A DNA stretch of 64,000 bases from an uncultured Clostridia bacterium (GCA_944343275.1 CALVMH010000009.1:1-64000); one strand, 5' to 3'; counted from the stretch's first letter, positions 9,501 to 18,895 are shown. The notes: a model not told the origin generated them from the sequence alone. Made by a program: numbers and translations.

Positions 9501-11199
9501 CGACGAAGGTGTAGACAAGGCTGTCGTCCTCCTGCGTCATCAGGCTGCGGATATCCTCATTGTTCAGCGTGACGGAAGAGATATAGTTGATCTTGCCCGT
9601 CTCCGCCGTCGAAGGCGTGACGGTGAGCGTCAGCTCTTCGCCGAGGCGCGCCGACGTGACGGAGTCACCCGCTGCATTTGTCAGGGTGACGATGCCGTAG
9701 TCGGTGCCCTTTGCATCCAACTCGACCTGTTTGGTGATATAATTTTCGACGATTTCGGGATCGGTCGAAAATTTGACGTCCGAGAACGTGGCGCCCGTGC
9801 CTGCACGCGAGAACAGACCAAAGCCCGCTTCAAGGTCGGCGTACTGTTCCTTCAGAACGTCGCAGCCGTGGTAGATGCTGCTCTCGCCGTCAAGCTGCGT
9901 CCAGAGATAAATCTTGTTGCCGTCGCGCACGACGGTGAGCGTCACGGTGATGCCTGGAAAGACATTGTTTTCTGAAGGCGTGCCGTGTTTCTCCCCCATC
10001 CATTCGCCGTTGGTGTCGGGGAAAGGGATTTTTGTCTGCCCGGCGTCCGTAAGCCCGGCGTCCCAGCCGTTGCGCCAATTATAATAGTCATTCCCCGAAA
10101 CCGCCTGCAAGGAAGCAATGCCGGAGAGATAGCTTTTGCTCTGTGTGACATAATATTGCCGCAGTTCATAGGCGGCGGAGAATTCCGAGGAAAGGATGGG
10201 CGCCAAGCCGATGTCGAAGCAGTTTCCCTCATTTCCCTGCTGAATGTTCGAGATGGTCGCCTGCATGAAGACCTGCGTGCTCTCCGCATCCGCAAAGGCA
10301 GCGGCGCCGAAGCTGTTGGCATCGACGCGCCCGATCGCCACAGTGCAGTCTTGGGCGCTGCTTTCGGAGACGTTCAGGCGCGTGCCGTCTGCCGCCCAGA
10401 AGGGAATCTCCGTCGAGAACGCATAGTCGGCAAAATTGACATCGGAAATGGTCCGATCGGCATTCACGCCTTCCACGGACACGGTGACATCCTCAAAGGC
10501 GGGCGCGGAGAAAATGAGCGTGGTGTCGCCCGCGGGGACGCCGATCTCAAAGTTCCCCTCCGCATCCACGGTGCCGCGGATGCCCGACAGGCTCTCTACG
10601 CGCACGTCGTCGACGAGGTCGCCGTTCTCAGCGGGGAAGATGACCTCGCCCGAAAGCGCGTACCCGTTGACGGTGACGGAAACAGCCGCCTGATTTTCGA
10701 TGTTGTGTCCGTCGTAAGAGACGGTGGCAACGAGGGTGAACGTGCCGACGCCGTCTGCCGTGATGATGCCGTTCCGCACCTTTGCGCCCGAATTGCCGAC
10801 GTCGCCGACCGTCCATTCGATGGACGTTTGCACGTCCTGATAGGCGTAATTTTCGAGCGTGGGCGTGTATGTTCCGCCCGTCTGCATGGTGACGCCGGAC
10901 GTGATGCGCGGCTGAATGGCGTCGATCTCGACAAGGATGGCGTATTCCGCTTCCGCCGCTTCGAGCACGGCAACGTTTTCCACCTTGGTCTTGTCGGCGT
11001 CATGCAGCGCGTTGTAAGCCGCACGCGCATCTTCGATGGCGTCCTTCGAGTCGAGCGTGATATCGGCGACGTCGCCGATGCGCCCGATGAGCGTTTCGAC
11101 GTTGTCGACTTCGGTGTTTCCCACCGGCGCGCACGCCGCGATCGCTCCCCCGAAAAGCAGTGCCAGACAGAGCGTCAACCCTGCAAGTAGCTTTTTCAT
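6526..11199 (-). CDS. Large modular lipoprotein with four repeated beta-sandwich modules
   Basis: 1557 residues with a lipoprotein signal peptide (MKKLLAGLTLCLALLFGGAI then AAC, lipid Cys23). After an N-terminal helical segment and an Ig-like domain, the same two-part module recurs about four times. A carboxypeptidase-regulatory-like segment (GYALSGEVIFPAENGDL near 178, TVTVPEENENL near 590, TLKYPADNQNL near 966, TVEVPEQNENL near 1255) is followed each time by a DUF1080/laminin-G-like sandwich containing 'FMIEATIS' and 'YLWVDDTFLG' type strands. These folds bind carbohydrate, so a surface glycan-capture role is inferred; no catalytic motif is evident. AGGGAGG precedes ATG 11199. A G9 run (7321-7329) encodes Gly-Gly-Gly near residue 1290 and is a potential slippage site. 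Confidence 0.8.
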   Translation of the reverse strand: MKKLLAGLTLCLALLFGGAIAACAPVGNTEVDNVETLIGRIGDVADITLDSKDAIEDARAAYNALHDADKTKVENVAVLEAAEAEYAILVEIDAIQPRITSGVTMQTGGTYTPTLENYAYQDVQTSIEWTVGDVGNSGAKVRNGIITADGVGTFTLVATVSYDGHNIENQAAVSVTVNGYALSGEVIFPAENGDLVDDVRVESLSGIRGTVDAEGNFEIGVPAGDTTLIFSAPAFEDVTVSVEGVNADRTISDVNFADYAFSTEIPFWAADGTRLNVSESSAQDCTVAIGRVDANSFGAAAFADAESTQVFMQATISNIQQGNEGNCFDIGLAPILSSEFSAAYELRQYYVTQSKSYLSGIASLQAVSGNDYYNWRNGWDAGLTDAGQTKIPFPDTNGEWMGEKHGTPSENNVFPGITVTLTVVRDGNKIYLWTQLDGESSIYHGCDVLKEQYADLEAGFGLFSRAGTGATFSDVKFSTDPEIVENYITKQVELDAKGTDYGIVTLTNAAGDSVTSARLGEELTLTVTPSTAETGKINYISSVTLNNEDIRSLMTQEDDSLVYTFVVKDEEITISAEIKQANLITVNGTVTVPEENENLLEGLTVTSSTGASAQLSAEGTFSMSVPENISATLSVTVPGFDTVTLVKSFTSNDKTANFNIGTEKYAFEQWFLSWSATGSVSNGSVTANRHTADATNSYMLTGVTSDVFMIEATISNIYTRDGVDEGTKAPFSHFDVGLGMGYEDGGTKYILAYEARESGYIARLCDPTNPWAWLNGKDNPVPGISQWGSAVSKPDSNGLFSGLTIKMRMVRDEDGDVYLWVDDTFLGKTEDAKQFVGTNAVSIGVFTRAGTGATFLDIKFTTDPEKVESYTKGTVTLEAQTDDNANGTVELSATSVTLGEEVTLTIKPAPNTATELYAITTLTVGGDNIDLEDCTPIEGGYTYTFTVTKNITVNVTISKTVKATVTGTLKYPADNQNLPFEGTVSASGVSSVAIDADGSFEIIVPTETTQLVFTLPGFEKTHSVSLSEGTNSLGEIPLTTQDYAFEWGYISGAPVNENWSANGNSVTVAYKEADAHAGVVFKDLSATDFMIEAKISGISQGYFDGTTQNSFDVGFTMLFGDTSFSVELRQNGDVAQVLHRSNLYMWWNGAAAGEVLFGKWGTAQTPSEGVFSTEVTFRLARYNDVIYLWANDVFLGSENIGTAFSHEGNNHPGFADQACQFGLYTRGGTPATFSDISFSTDESVVQEAIEGLTHITGTVEVPEQNENLLVSGQVKAAAADGASYSVNIAAGGGYVIAVPETVTVTQLTISLPGFVNKTATVTDTSAETVTYTNADYSYRSSGACTWEYNGSTVTMKEETDDGVKAAYVTSNGMNGSNNLTASVFMISATVSAYHSCVPDSAANAYPSMIYGFRFDDNHSMLIQFNGNSKTEGAVKGNARILLLKHGNGWNNDPLFADATVRANTELVDALYAPATEDGSVDLRMARVNNMLYLWVNEWFVGSVDVSGGNWNIGSTPGCFGPAARAYSCQTYTNISFTTDASIVNAYIAENATNPLFQ
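7321..7329 (-). repeat. G9 homopolymer inside the large lipoprotein gene
   Basis: Nine consecutive C on the plus strand (G9 in the coding strand) encode three glycines in AAGGGY. Gain or loss of one base would truncate the protein within module 4. The window sequence is in frame. Confidence 0.9.
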
Positions 11200-11245
11200 A
11201 GTGCTTTCCTCCCTTATTTTTTCACCGCCCGCATAGGGCGCACGG

Positions 11246-13081
11246 TTACGTTAAGATGTTTTCGAGAATGCCGTTCCCGACCATTTTGCCGATGGCATAT
11301 TCTCCCGCCGCAGTAAAATGTGCGTTGTCCGGACCCAAAGGCTGATCTGCCGATTCCACGATGTAACAACCGTCGACCTGCCCGGCAAGTTTGTTTTGCA
11401 GTTGGATGAAGGCGAGGTTCTCCTGCGTCCCCTGCCCGCCGAACGCTTTGGAGATCTCTCCGATGAACACGGCAAGATCGGACGCAAACTCCTCTCTGAT
11501 ATCGGAAACGAGCATCGGGAAGACGGTTTCGTACTGCGTTCTGTCGGCAGAAGATCTGTCCGACTCGCCCTGCATCCAATACATGCCGCGCACGCGGACG
11601 TTGTAGCCCATTGCCTCCAACTCGGCGATGCGGCGTTCGGCTTCCGCAACAAAATTATCGTACAGCCTGCCGCAGACAGAGCTGGCGGCAGTGCCGAGCT
11701 GCTGCCGATAGCTCGGCGGCGCCCAATTGCCGTTGATGTTTTCCCCGGTGCTTTTATCGAGCAGGCTGGTCCCGCCGACGGCATATTTGATGATGGCTGC
11801 CGTTCTGCCCGTTTCGAAGTTGTAGTATTCCGAGAGCGCGTTCGCCATGCCGACTTCCGCGCCGAACTCGTCGGAATCTCTGCCCAAGCCCTGCGTCACC
11901 AGCCGCCAATCGAGGGCGTGATGATCGCCTGCACTGTTGCTGACGCCGTCGCCCGCATAGAGGATGTTGGAATAGCCGTTTGCGTTGCGCACGTCCGCGC
12001 CGAGCACGCTTTCCTCCGCAGGGGAGTACCCCACCGCGTTGGACTGTCCCGCAATGAAGTAGACATCCACGGTCTGCTCCGCGGCAAGCCCTTCGAGGGC
12101 GTTTAGCGTCTCGGGGCGGGCGGTGTAGTTGAAATTCTCCACCTGCATGCCCCCCGCATTCGTGGTTGCGACCGCGCCGACGGGCGAAGGCTGCGCCTGC
12201 GTCCCCTCATAGGCGACGGTATCGCAATACCACCGCGCGGCAAGGCTGCCGTTCACATAGACGAGGTAGCGCGCGCCGTCGCGCAGGACGCCGAGGCGGA
12301 CGCGCGATGCATCGTAGCCCGCCGTCCCCTCGTAATCCCTGAGATCGACGACGCGGTGCACGCTGTCCGCATCCGACGCGCCGCCGTCGGGCAGCAGGAA
12401 GGCGACCGTCTGATTGACGATGCCGAGCAAGACGCCCGATGTGGGCTTCCCCTCTTCGCAGGCGACGAGCAAGCCCGCCGTATCCGTCAAAGAGGTGTTG
12501 GCTTCCGCATCGAACACGCCCTCCACATAGTAACGCGCATCCTCACCGCTGTCCGAAAGATAGGAGACAACGCCGCCGCGCGAGAAGAGAACGGTGTCGT
12601 CCCGCTTGGACACGAGGCTGACGCCGACCGTGCTCATGGCGCCCGATGCCGTTCTGCCGTTCAGAACGACGGACGAGACGGGCAGGGAGACGGTCTGCGT
12701 CTCCCCCGTCAGCGTGACGGACGCCGCGCGCGTGTAGGTCATTCCGTCCGCCGTATACGAATAATTGACCGTATACTCGCCCGCGGACATCCCGTCGAGG
12801 GAGAGGGTGGCGGCGCCGTCGTGAAAACTGAGCGCCTTCGCCGCGCCGTTCCCGCTGATGCGCCCTTCCTTGATCTCGGCTTCGATTTCGCAGAAGGGAT
12901 AGTACGTCCCGCCGATGTCGATGCCCGCCGCCCGTGCGGTGAACGTGACCTCTTTTGCCGTATCGCCCGAAGGCGGTCCGGACGGTGAGGACGGCTCGTC
13001 GCAGGCGGCAAGCGCCGCCGCGCCCGTCAGTGCCATTGCCGCCGTCAGAACGGACAGCCAGACTTTCTTACCCCTTATCAT
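11246..13081 (-). CDS. Secreted lipoprotein carbohydrate esterase, SGNH/sialate O-acetylesterase (SASA) type
   Basis: 611 residues with lipobox ALAAC (lipid Cys27) after a KKVWLSVLTAAMALTGAA signal. Residues 40-320 are beta-sandwich material similar to the neighbouring lipoproteins. From about residue 337 the SASA/SGNH esterase domain begins with VDVYFIAGQSNAVGY (nucleophile Ser347 in GQSN), includes MYWMQGESDRSSAD, and ends with DNAHFTAAGEY (catalytic Asp585/His588). Members remove O-acetyl groups from xylan or sialic acid. With GH43 in the same operon, a plant polysaccharide deacetylase is the likelier role. It lies 20 bases after the CBM9-like gene. Confidence 0.85.
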   Translation of the reverse strand: MIRGKKVWLSVLTAAMALTGAAALAACDEPSSPSGPPSGDTAKEVTFTARAAGIDIGGTYYPFCEIEAEIKEGRISGNGAAKALSFHDGAATLSLDGMSAGEYTVNYSYTADGMTYTRAASVTLTGETQTVSLPVSSVVLNGRTASGAMSTVGVSLVSKRDDTVLFSRGGVVSYLSDSGEDARYYVEGVFDAEANTSLTDTAGLLVACEEGKPTSGVLLGIVNQTVAFLLPDGGASDADSVHRVVDLRDYEGTAGYDASRVRLGVLRDGARYLVYVNGSLAARWYCDTVAYEGTQAQPSPVGAVATTNAGGMQVENFNYTARPETLNALEGLAAEQTVDVYFIAGQSNAVGYSPAEESVLGADVRNANGYSNILYAGDGVSNSAGDHHALDWRLVTQGLGRDSDEFGAEVGMANALSEYYNFETGRTAAIIKYAVGGTSLLDKSTGENINGNWAPPSYRQQLGTAASSVCGRLYDNFVAEAERRIAELEAMGYNVRVRGMYWMQGESDRSSADRTQYETVFPMLVSDIREEFASDLAVFIGEISKAFGGQGTQENLAFIQLQNKLAGQVDGCYIVESADQPLGPDNAHFTAAGEYAIGKMVGNGILENILT

Positions 13082-13101
13082 ATTTCCCTCCTTGCGTCAG
13101 T

Positions 13102-15048
13102 TCAGCCGACCTCGATCTCGGCATTGTCCGACGTCACTTCGCCGTTTGCTACCGTCACGGTGACCGTCTCGCTGCCCGTATTCACTTCCCATGTACCGTC
13201 GGGAAGGAGAACGGAAAGCCCGTCGCTTACGCTCAGACGATAGGTGTTGAAGCCGCCTGCCGTCTGCGTGATGGTGACTTCCGCATCCGCGCCCGTGAAG
13301 GTGATGAGCACGCCGCTCGTTGCCGTTTTGAACGTGATGACGATGTCAAGCGATTCACTGCAATCGGAATTGGTATAAACACCGCCTTTTGTGAGCGTTG
13401 CGGTTTCGCCGTTCACCGTGACGCTCTCGATGACGTAGGTGCGCATCATGTCCATGCCGGACGTGATGGTGAGGCTGACGTCTGCCGTTCCGACAAAGCC
13501 CGCGATGTTCTGCACGGCGTTGACGTCGGTCGTGCCGACCTTGCCCGCAAAGCTGCCGCCCGCATTGGACGTGACGGTGACGATGCGGATGTCGTTTTCT
13601 TCAAGATAACTCAGCATCTCGTCCGCGTCTGTCGTATAGGAGAGATCGGAATACACCGTCTGCGCGCCCAGCGAATACAGCCCGACCGCGCAGCCTTCTG
13701 CAAAGTCGTTGTCCGTTTGGCTGCCGACGTATGTATCATTGATGAAGCAGAAGAACGTGGTGCCCTGCTTGACGACCGTGAGTTTTGCGGGTGTGTCGGA
13801 AGTGCTGCCGTCGTTGTCGCTGAAAGAGCTCCAGCCGGTACTCTGCCATGCGCCAACGGCTTTGCCCCCCTCGTCGTCGCCCTCCTTGACGGTGTAGCGC
13901 CACTCGCCATTGGTGCTATCCGTGGTCGTGCCGATCTCAAAGATCCGCGTGTGCATGTCGAGCTTTTGTTTGTCCGAATTGCTGCGCCCGATCACGAGCC
14001 CCATGCGCGGACCTCCATCCCCTGCCACACTGTCCTTGAAAGATACCTCGGCGGAGAACATGAACGCCTCGTCGTCGGCGCCCTTCACAAAGAGATAGCG
14101 GCTGCCGCGCGCCATATCGTCGGTGGAGATGATGCCCTGCCCATACTCCGAGAAATCCCAGCCCGCGGACTTGGCAAGCCCGTTGCCCGCATCGCCCATC
14201 AGGACGCTGCCGTATTCCTCGGCGAGGCGGTCGTCGTTGTTGACGTACCCTTCCTTGTCAAAGCGGAAGTAGTCCATCGGCTCGTTGTATCTGCCCTGCG
14301 GCCACACCTGCGAGACGCGCCCGGCATCCTTGGAAGCCGAATTGATGTAGTTATAACAAGGGAAGAGCTTGAACTGTTCGGGCGCTTCCTGCAAAGAGAG
14401 CGCCTCCCACGCGATGAACATTTCGTACTGCTGCCCGCCGTCCGTCGTCCAGCCGCCCTCCGAATCGATCGTCCAGCCGTTTTCCGCCACCGTCAAACCG
14501 TAGACGGGCAGATAGCTCGCCGACCACGGATATGAGAGGGTCGCCTCGATGCTGCCGAGCGCGCGGTAGCAGGACAGTCCGCCATTGGGCTCCATGCGGA
14601 TCTGTAAAACGGTGCCGTCCAGCTCGGTCGTGCCGACGGGCGAGAAGTAAATTTCCACGCTCGAATTGTTCTCGTTGGTACGCATGGAGTTGAAATACCC
14701 CTCGTCGTCCTGAACGTCGTAGCCCGCGTAGAAGCCGTCTTCCCCGAACACGACGTAGACGGAGACGGTGACGCCGATGGAGGAATAGGTGAGCGGATAG
14801 ACGTTCTGCCATGCCGCCTCGTCCAGCTTGCCGTCCAGCGTGACCCCTTCGCCCGTGAAGGTGTAGCCGCAATCGGTGAGCTCCTGCGCCTGCCATGCGG
14901 GAGCGCTCTGCGCATACATGGGCTCGGTAAACTCCTGCCGTTCACCCGTGTATTTCTGCGTGCCGTCCCCCGAACAGGCGGCGAGCGCGAACGTCATTGC
15001 CAATGCGGACGACGCCGCAAGCGCGATGGTCAAAATTCTTTTCTTCAT
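13102..15048 (-). CDS. Lipoprotein with CBM9-like carbohydrate-binding domain
   Basis: 648 residues with signal peptide and lipobox ALAAC (lipid Cys25). Residues 60-270 match the family 9 carbohydrate-binding / DOMON-like sandwich: GVTLDGKLDEAAWQNVYPL, an aromatic-rich middle (SVEIYFSPVG, YPWSASYLPVYGL), and YEMFIAWEALSLQEAPEQF. A second sandwich of the DUF1080-like kind follows (AFMFSAEVSFKDS, FFCFINDTYVGSQ), and the end is Ig-like. No catalytic residues are recognised, so it probably tethers or presents glycan at the cell surface. It lies 12 bases after the GH43 stop and clearly shares its transcript. Confidence 0.8.
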   Translation of the reverse strand: MKKRILTIALAASSALAMTFALAACSGDGTQKYTGERQEFTEPMYAQSAPAWQAQELTDCGYTFTGEGVTLDGKLDEAAWQNVYPLTYSSIGVTVSVYVVFGEDGFYAGYDVQDDEGYFNSMRTNENNSSVEIYFSPVGTTELDGTVLQIRMEPNGGLSCYRALGSIEATLSYPWSASYLPVYGLTVAENGWTIDSEGGWTTDGGQQYEMFIAWEALSLQEAPEQFKLFPCYNYINSASKDAGRVSQVWPQGRYNEPMDYFRFDKEGYVNNDDRLAEEYGSVLMGDAGNGLAKSAGWDFSEYGQGIISTDDMARGSRYLFVKGADDEAFMFSAEVSFKDSVAGDGGPRMGLVIGRSNSDKQKLDMHTRIFEIGTTTDSTNGEWRYTVKEGDDEGGKAVGAWQSTGWSSFSDNDGSTSDTPAKLTVVKQGTTFFCFINDTYVGSQTDNDFAEGCAVGLYSLGAQTVYSDLSYTTDADEMLSYLEENDIRIVTVTSNAGGSFAGKVGTTDVNAVQNIAGFVGTADVSLTITSGMDMMRTYVIESVTVNGETATLTKGGVYTNSDCSESLDIVITFKTATSGVLITFTGADAEVTITQTAGGFNTYRLSVSDGLSVLLPDGTWEVNTGSETVTVTVANGEVTSDNAEIEVG

Positions 15049-15060
15049 ACCGCTGCCTCC

Positions 15061-16926
15061 TTATTTTCCCATGACCTTGATCTCGTCGATCGAAAGGGTC
15101 GTGACGCCCTGCACGATGGGCGAATCGATGACAAGCTCGATCTTGTTGATGCGGAGCGGCTCGAACGACATGACTGCCGCAGCGCCCGGACGGATGGTCC
15201 CGGCGTCCACATCGTAGTAATCGGGGTTGAACGCAAGGTCCTTCACCTCGTACACGGTGCCGTCCGATGCCGTCATGCGCACCGTCGAGACCTTGGAGAA
15301 CGCCTCGGACAGCGTGCGCGCGTTGTAGATGAAGAGCGCATTCACCTCATACGTCCGCGGGAAGGTGAGCGTGATGGTCGTCGACCCGCTGACGCGGCAT
15401 TCGAGCGCATCGTCGTACCCGTGAATGGCGGACATGCCGTCCGTCAGAAGCGCCGCCGTGCTCCCGGATTTGAGGTTGCTCACCGAGACTTCCGCCTCAG
15501 GCGCAACGTTCGCATAGCCGCTCGTCACTTCGGGAACGGGGTTGAGCGAATAGGAAGGTCCGTCCGAATGATAGATGTCGCAGCCGAGCGCCTCGTTGTA
15601 ATACCAATACACGCGGTCGACGGCGAGGGCGCGGGGATTGCCGTTGCCGCTCGAACGTTCGCAGTGCGCGTGATAGAAGATGAAGTTCTCCTCCCCTGCC
15701 TGCACGAAGCAGTGATGCCCGCACCCCGACATGTGCGTGAAATCGGGGCCGATCCCGTGCACGGGCGAAGGATCCGGCACCTTTTTGAAGGAACCGAGCG
15801 GACTGTCCCCCAGCGCAAGGCAGACACTGTATTGCGGCGAAGAATACCCCAAAATGGAATAGGTGAGATAGTACTTGACGACCTCCGTTCCGTCCTCCTT
15901 CACCGTGACGTGGCGCTGCATGAAGGGCGCCTCGTTGATCTCGCCCTCCGTTGCACCGAGGTTGAAGCTCGGATCGTCCATGGGCTTGTAGACGCCGTCC
16001 ACCTTTTCAAAGTAGTCGCACTCCGTGCCCACCGTGTTGTTGCATGCCGCAAGCGGCGTCACCGTGGAATAGTTGGGCGTGATGGGGTTGGTCATCTGCA
16101 TGCCGTAGATGATGTTCCCCTGGTTGCCCGTGCTGATGTGCTGCACGAAGTAGAGGTAGAGCGTGCCGTCCTCGTCGACAAAGGGCGAAGGGTCGATGGC
16201 GGCAAAGGTTTGATTAGGCGTGCCTTGCACGCCGTCCAGACGCCCGTCGAGGTCGACGCCGTTCTGTGCCATCGCCGTCAGATTCTCTTCAAAACGGATG
16301 ACGGGCATGCTATTTTGGAGCAGGTCCTCCCTCTCGTAGTACTCGGCGACGGAGATATCCCCCTTTGCCGCGTCTGTCCATGCCGTATCCTGCCCGACAT
16401 CCACAAAGGGACCTGCGGGGCTGTCGGAGACAGCGACGGAGAGGCGCAGGTTATCATATCCGCTGGCGCCCGTGCCGGCTTCCTTCCACGCGCCCGAAAA
16501 ATACATATAGTACAGTCCGGGTTCGTTGTTGATCTGCTGCATCTTTGTCTGATAGTAAAGGACTTCGGGCGCCCAGATGCTCGAATACGCCCAGCTGTCG
16601 TCGTCGCAGTTGTAGACGACGCCCACAAATTCCCAATCGGCAAGGTTTTTGGACTTCCATGCGCGGATGGAACCGGACATGTCGCTCGCCGTACCATAGG
16701 CATAGAAGTAGCCGTCCGCCTCGTTGTACAGAACGCCGGGATCGGCGAACCAATCTACATCGAGATCGTTGCGGTAAAAGACGGAACTGTCGTAATTTCC
16801 CGTTTGGGAAATGCCGTCGTCGTATTGAAAGGTGCCTGCGGACTGATCGCACCCCGCAAGCCCCAGCACGGGCAGCGCCAGCAGCGCCGCGCCGATGAGG
16901 GCGGATGCCGTTCTTTTCATCTTCAT
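15061..16926 (-). CDS. Secreted GH43-family glycosidase lipoprotein (arabinosidase/xylosidase type)
   Basis: 621 residues, lipobox GLAGC (lipid Cys26). The five-bladed propeller of GH43 is evident: the catalytic base in WFADPGVLYNEADGYFY (Asp62), SSIWAPEVLYY, the pKa-modulating Asp245 in AIDPSPFVDEDGTLYLYF, and the general acid Glu332 in GEINEAPFMQRHV. A C-terminal beta-sandwich of about 150 residues (from VTSGYANVAPEAEVSV) resembles a CBM-like F5/8 domain. Family members release arabinose or xylose from arabinan or arabinoxylan; the exact bond cannot be told. It follows the permease genes by 43 bases. Confidence 0.87.
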   Translation of the reverse strand: MKMKRTASALIGAALLALPVLGLAGCDQSAGTFQYDDGISQTGNYDSSVFYRNDLDVDWFADPGVLYNEADGYFYAYGTASDMSGSIRAWKSKNLADWEFVGVVYNCDDDSWAYSSIWAPEVLYYQTKMQQINNEPGLYYMYFSGAWKEAGTGASGYDNLRLSVAVSDSPAGPFVDVGQDTAWTDAAKGDISVAEYYEREDLLQNSMPVIRFEENLTAMAQNGVDLDGRLDGVQGTPNQTFAAIDPSPFVDEDGTLYLYFVQHISTGNQGNIIYGMQMTNPITPNYSTVTPLAACNNTVGTECDYFEKVDGVYKPMDDPSFNLGATEGEINEAPFMQRHVTVKEDGTEVVKYYLTYSILGYSSPQYSVCLALGDSPLGSFKKVPDPSPVHGIGPDFTHMSGCGHHCFVQAGEENFIFYHAHCERSSGNGNPRALAVDRVYWYYNEALGCDIYHSDGPSYSLNPVPEVTSGYANVAPEAEVSVSNLKSGSTAALLTDGMSAIHGYDDALECRVSGSTTITLTFPRTYEVNALFIYNARTLSEAFSKVSTVRMTASDGTVYEVKDLAFNPDYYDVDAGTIRPGAAAVMSFEPLRINKIELVIDSPIVQGVTTLSIDEIKVMGK

Positions 16927-16969
16927 AATTGACCTCCTGATCGAATTTTTTGCGGCCGATCTGCCGCCG

Positions 16970-17899
16970 TTAGCCCTTCACCGCCGAAACGGAAATGCCG
17001 TCGATGATGAAGTTTTGCGAAAACAGATAGAGAATGATGAGCGGTACGAGCGCCACCACCGCATTCGCCATCCGCTTCTGCGTCTCCGATTCCTGCGGGC
17101 TGACCATGTTGCTCAGCACCACTTGCAGCGTAAACCGCGAGGGGTCCCCTTCGCCCAAAAAGAGAATGGGACCTAAGTAATCGTTATAGCCGCCGATAAA
17201 GTTGAGCACGAACTGCGCAATGAACGCAGGCACGCACACGGGCAGCATGATCATCCAATAGGCGCGGAATTTGCCGAGCCCGTCCATCTCCGCCGCTTCG
17301 ACGATCTCGTCGGGCACGCCGCGCATGAACTGCCGCAGGAAGAACACCGTTCCCGCCGCACCGAACATGCCGGGGATCATGAGGGGGAAGGGCGTTCCCA
17401 CCCAGCCGATCATGGAATAGATGGTATACTGCGGAATGAGCACCACCGTTCCGGGCATGACCATGGTGAGGAGCAGAACGCCGAACAGGACCTCCCTGCC
17501 CTTGAAATGCATCTTACTGAACGCATAGGCGCTCATGCCGGAGACGAACAGACCGATGATGGTCGTGGGAAGGGTGTACAAAAGCGTATTCCCCAACCCG
17601 ATGAGTACGTTGGACGTGATGGCTGCCGTCTCGAAATTAAACGCGTTGATGTAACCGTCCAGATTGAATTCCTTGGGCCACCATGTGAAGTCGGCGGACA
17701 TGATCTCCGCAGGCGACTTGAAACTTGTGATGAGCAGGATCCAGAACGGGACGAGAATGATGATCGCGCCGAGGAGGAGGGCGATCTTGCCGATGACGTC
17801 CGCCGCGCGCAGTTTTTTATGACGGCGGAGCTTCTTCTTTTTGATTTCTCCGTCCGCAGGGGCTTGTGCGGGGAGCTGATTCACATTGATCTCAGTCAT
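16970..17899 (-). CDS. Carbohydrate ABC transporter permease, MalG type
   Basis: 309 residues with six predicted membrane segments after a basic cytoplasmic leader (KKKKLRRHKKLR). The EAA loop facing the ATPase reads VEAAEMDGLGKFRAYWMIMLP, and the protein ends with the short tail SVSAVKG typical of MalG-type permeases. It overlaps the upstream permease by 8 bases, indicating translational coupling. No ATPase gene is present in the window, as is common for clostridial CUT1 transporters that share an MsmX-like ATPase encoded elsewhere. Confidence 0.92.
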   Translation of the reverse strand: MTEINVNQLPAQAPADGEIKKKKLRRHKKLRAADVIGKIALLLGAIIILVPFWILLITSFKSPAEIMSADFTWWPKEFNLDGYINAFNFETAAITSNVLIGLGNTLLYTLPTTIIGLFVSGMSAYAFSKMHFKGREVLFGVLLLTMVMPGTVVLIPQYTIYSMIGWVGTPFPLMIPGMFGAAGTVFFLRQFMRGVPDEIVEAAEMDGLGKFRAYWMIMLPVCVPAFIAQFVLNFIGGYNDYLGPILFLGEGDPSRFTLQVVLSNMVSPQESETQKRMANAVVALVPLIILYLFSQNFIIDGISVSAVKG

Positions 17900-18884
17900 T
17901 GTAGTGCACCCACTTTTTGCTGACTTTCAGGTTGATGACGGTCATGACGGCAATGATGATACCGAGGAAGAAGGACGTTGCCGCACTGATGCCCAGCCCT
18001 CCGAAGGCGAGCGGCTCCTCCTGTGCACGCATCATATAGCCGACGAGCGTGAGGCCTGCATCCTCCGGTCCCATGCCGTAGGGGTCGATGTCCATTGCAT
18101 CGATACGCGCATAGGACTGCATGGCGCCGATGATGCCGATGAGCGCCAGATAAAAGATCATAGGCGTTGCCATGGGCACGGTGATAAAGAAGAACTTCTG
18201 CACGCAGTTGGCGCCGTCGAGGTCGGCAGACTCATACAGGCTCTGATTGATGTTGCCGATCTGCGCCTGGAACATGAGGGCATCGTACCCCATCACGTTC
18301 CAGATGGTCATGACGATGATGCACACCAAAAACATCTTTGCGTCCGACGTCCAGCGCAGGGGGTCTGCCCCGAACAGCGCAAGAATGCGGTTGAAGAGCC
18401 CGTATTCCTGCGGGGAGTACATATACGTCCACACGAAGGCGAGCGCCACGATGGAGCAGATGTTGGGCAGGAAGAAGATGACGCGCAGTACACGCCTTCC
18501 GAAGAAGGGTTTGCGCAGAAGGTTTGCAATGAGCAGCCCGAAGAAAATTTCAAACGGAATGGAGAGGCACAGCAACAGCGTGATGCCCAATGCCTTCCAG
18601 AGATCGGGATCGGCGAAGATCGCCTTGTAATTTTCAAAGCCGCAGTAGGTCATGTCCGCCAACGAATAGGAATAGCGCGAAAATTCGTTGAGGCTCATGA
18701 CGAAACTGATGATGAGCGGCGCGAAGGTGAAGATGAGGAACCCGATGACGGGCGGGAGCGCCATTGCCCAGCCGAGCGCCGTTTCACGGCGGCGGCTGAT
18801 GCTGCGCGTCATCCGTTTGCCGGGAACGGGCGCCCCCCTCTCTTCGACGGCTGCCGCCTGTGCGTTACAGAGCGTATGTTCCAT
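17892..18884 (-). CDS. Carbohydrate ABC transporter permease, MalF type
   Basis: 330 residues, six transmembrane segments. The EAA loop SLYESADLDGANCVQKFFFITVP sits near residue 230, and the last membrane helix ends NLKVSKKWVHYND, a standard complete C-terminus. It forms the membrane channel with the 16970 permease and serves the binding protein encoded 11 bases upstream. It is useful as the intact reference for the truncated paralogue at 50700-51605. Confidence 0.92.
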   Translation of the reverse strand: MEHTLCNAQAAAVEERGAPVPGKRMTRSISRRRETALGWAMALPPVIGFLIFTFAPLIISFVMSLNEFSRYSYSLADMTYCGFENYKAIFADPDLWKALGITLLLCLSIPFEIFFGLLIANLLRKPFFGRRVLRVIFFLPNICSIVALAFVWTYMYSPQEYGLFNRILALFGADPLRWTSDAKMFLVCIIVMTIWNVMGYDALMFQAQIGNINQSLYESADLDGANCVQKFFFITVPMATPMIFYLALIGIIGAMQSYARIDAMDIDPYGMGPEDAGLTLVGYMMRAQEEPLAFGGLGISAATSFFLGIIIAVMTVINLKVSKKWVHYND

Positions 18885-18895
18885 ACGGTCCCTCC

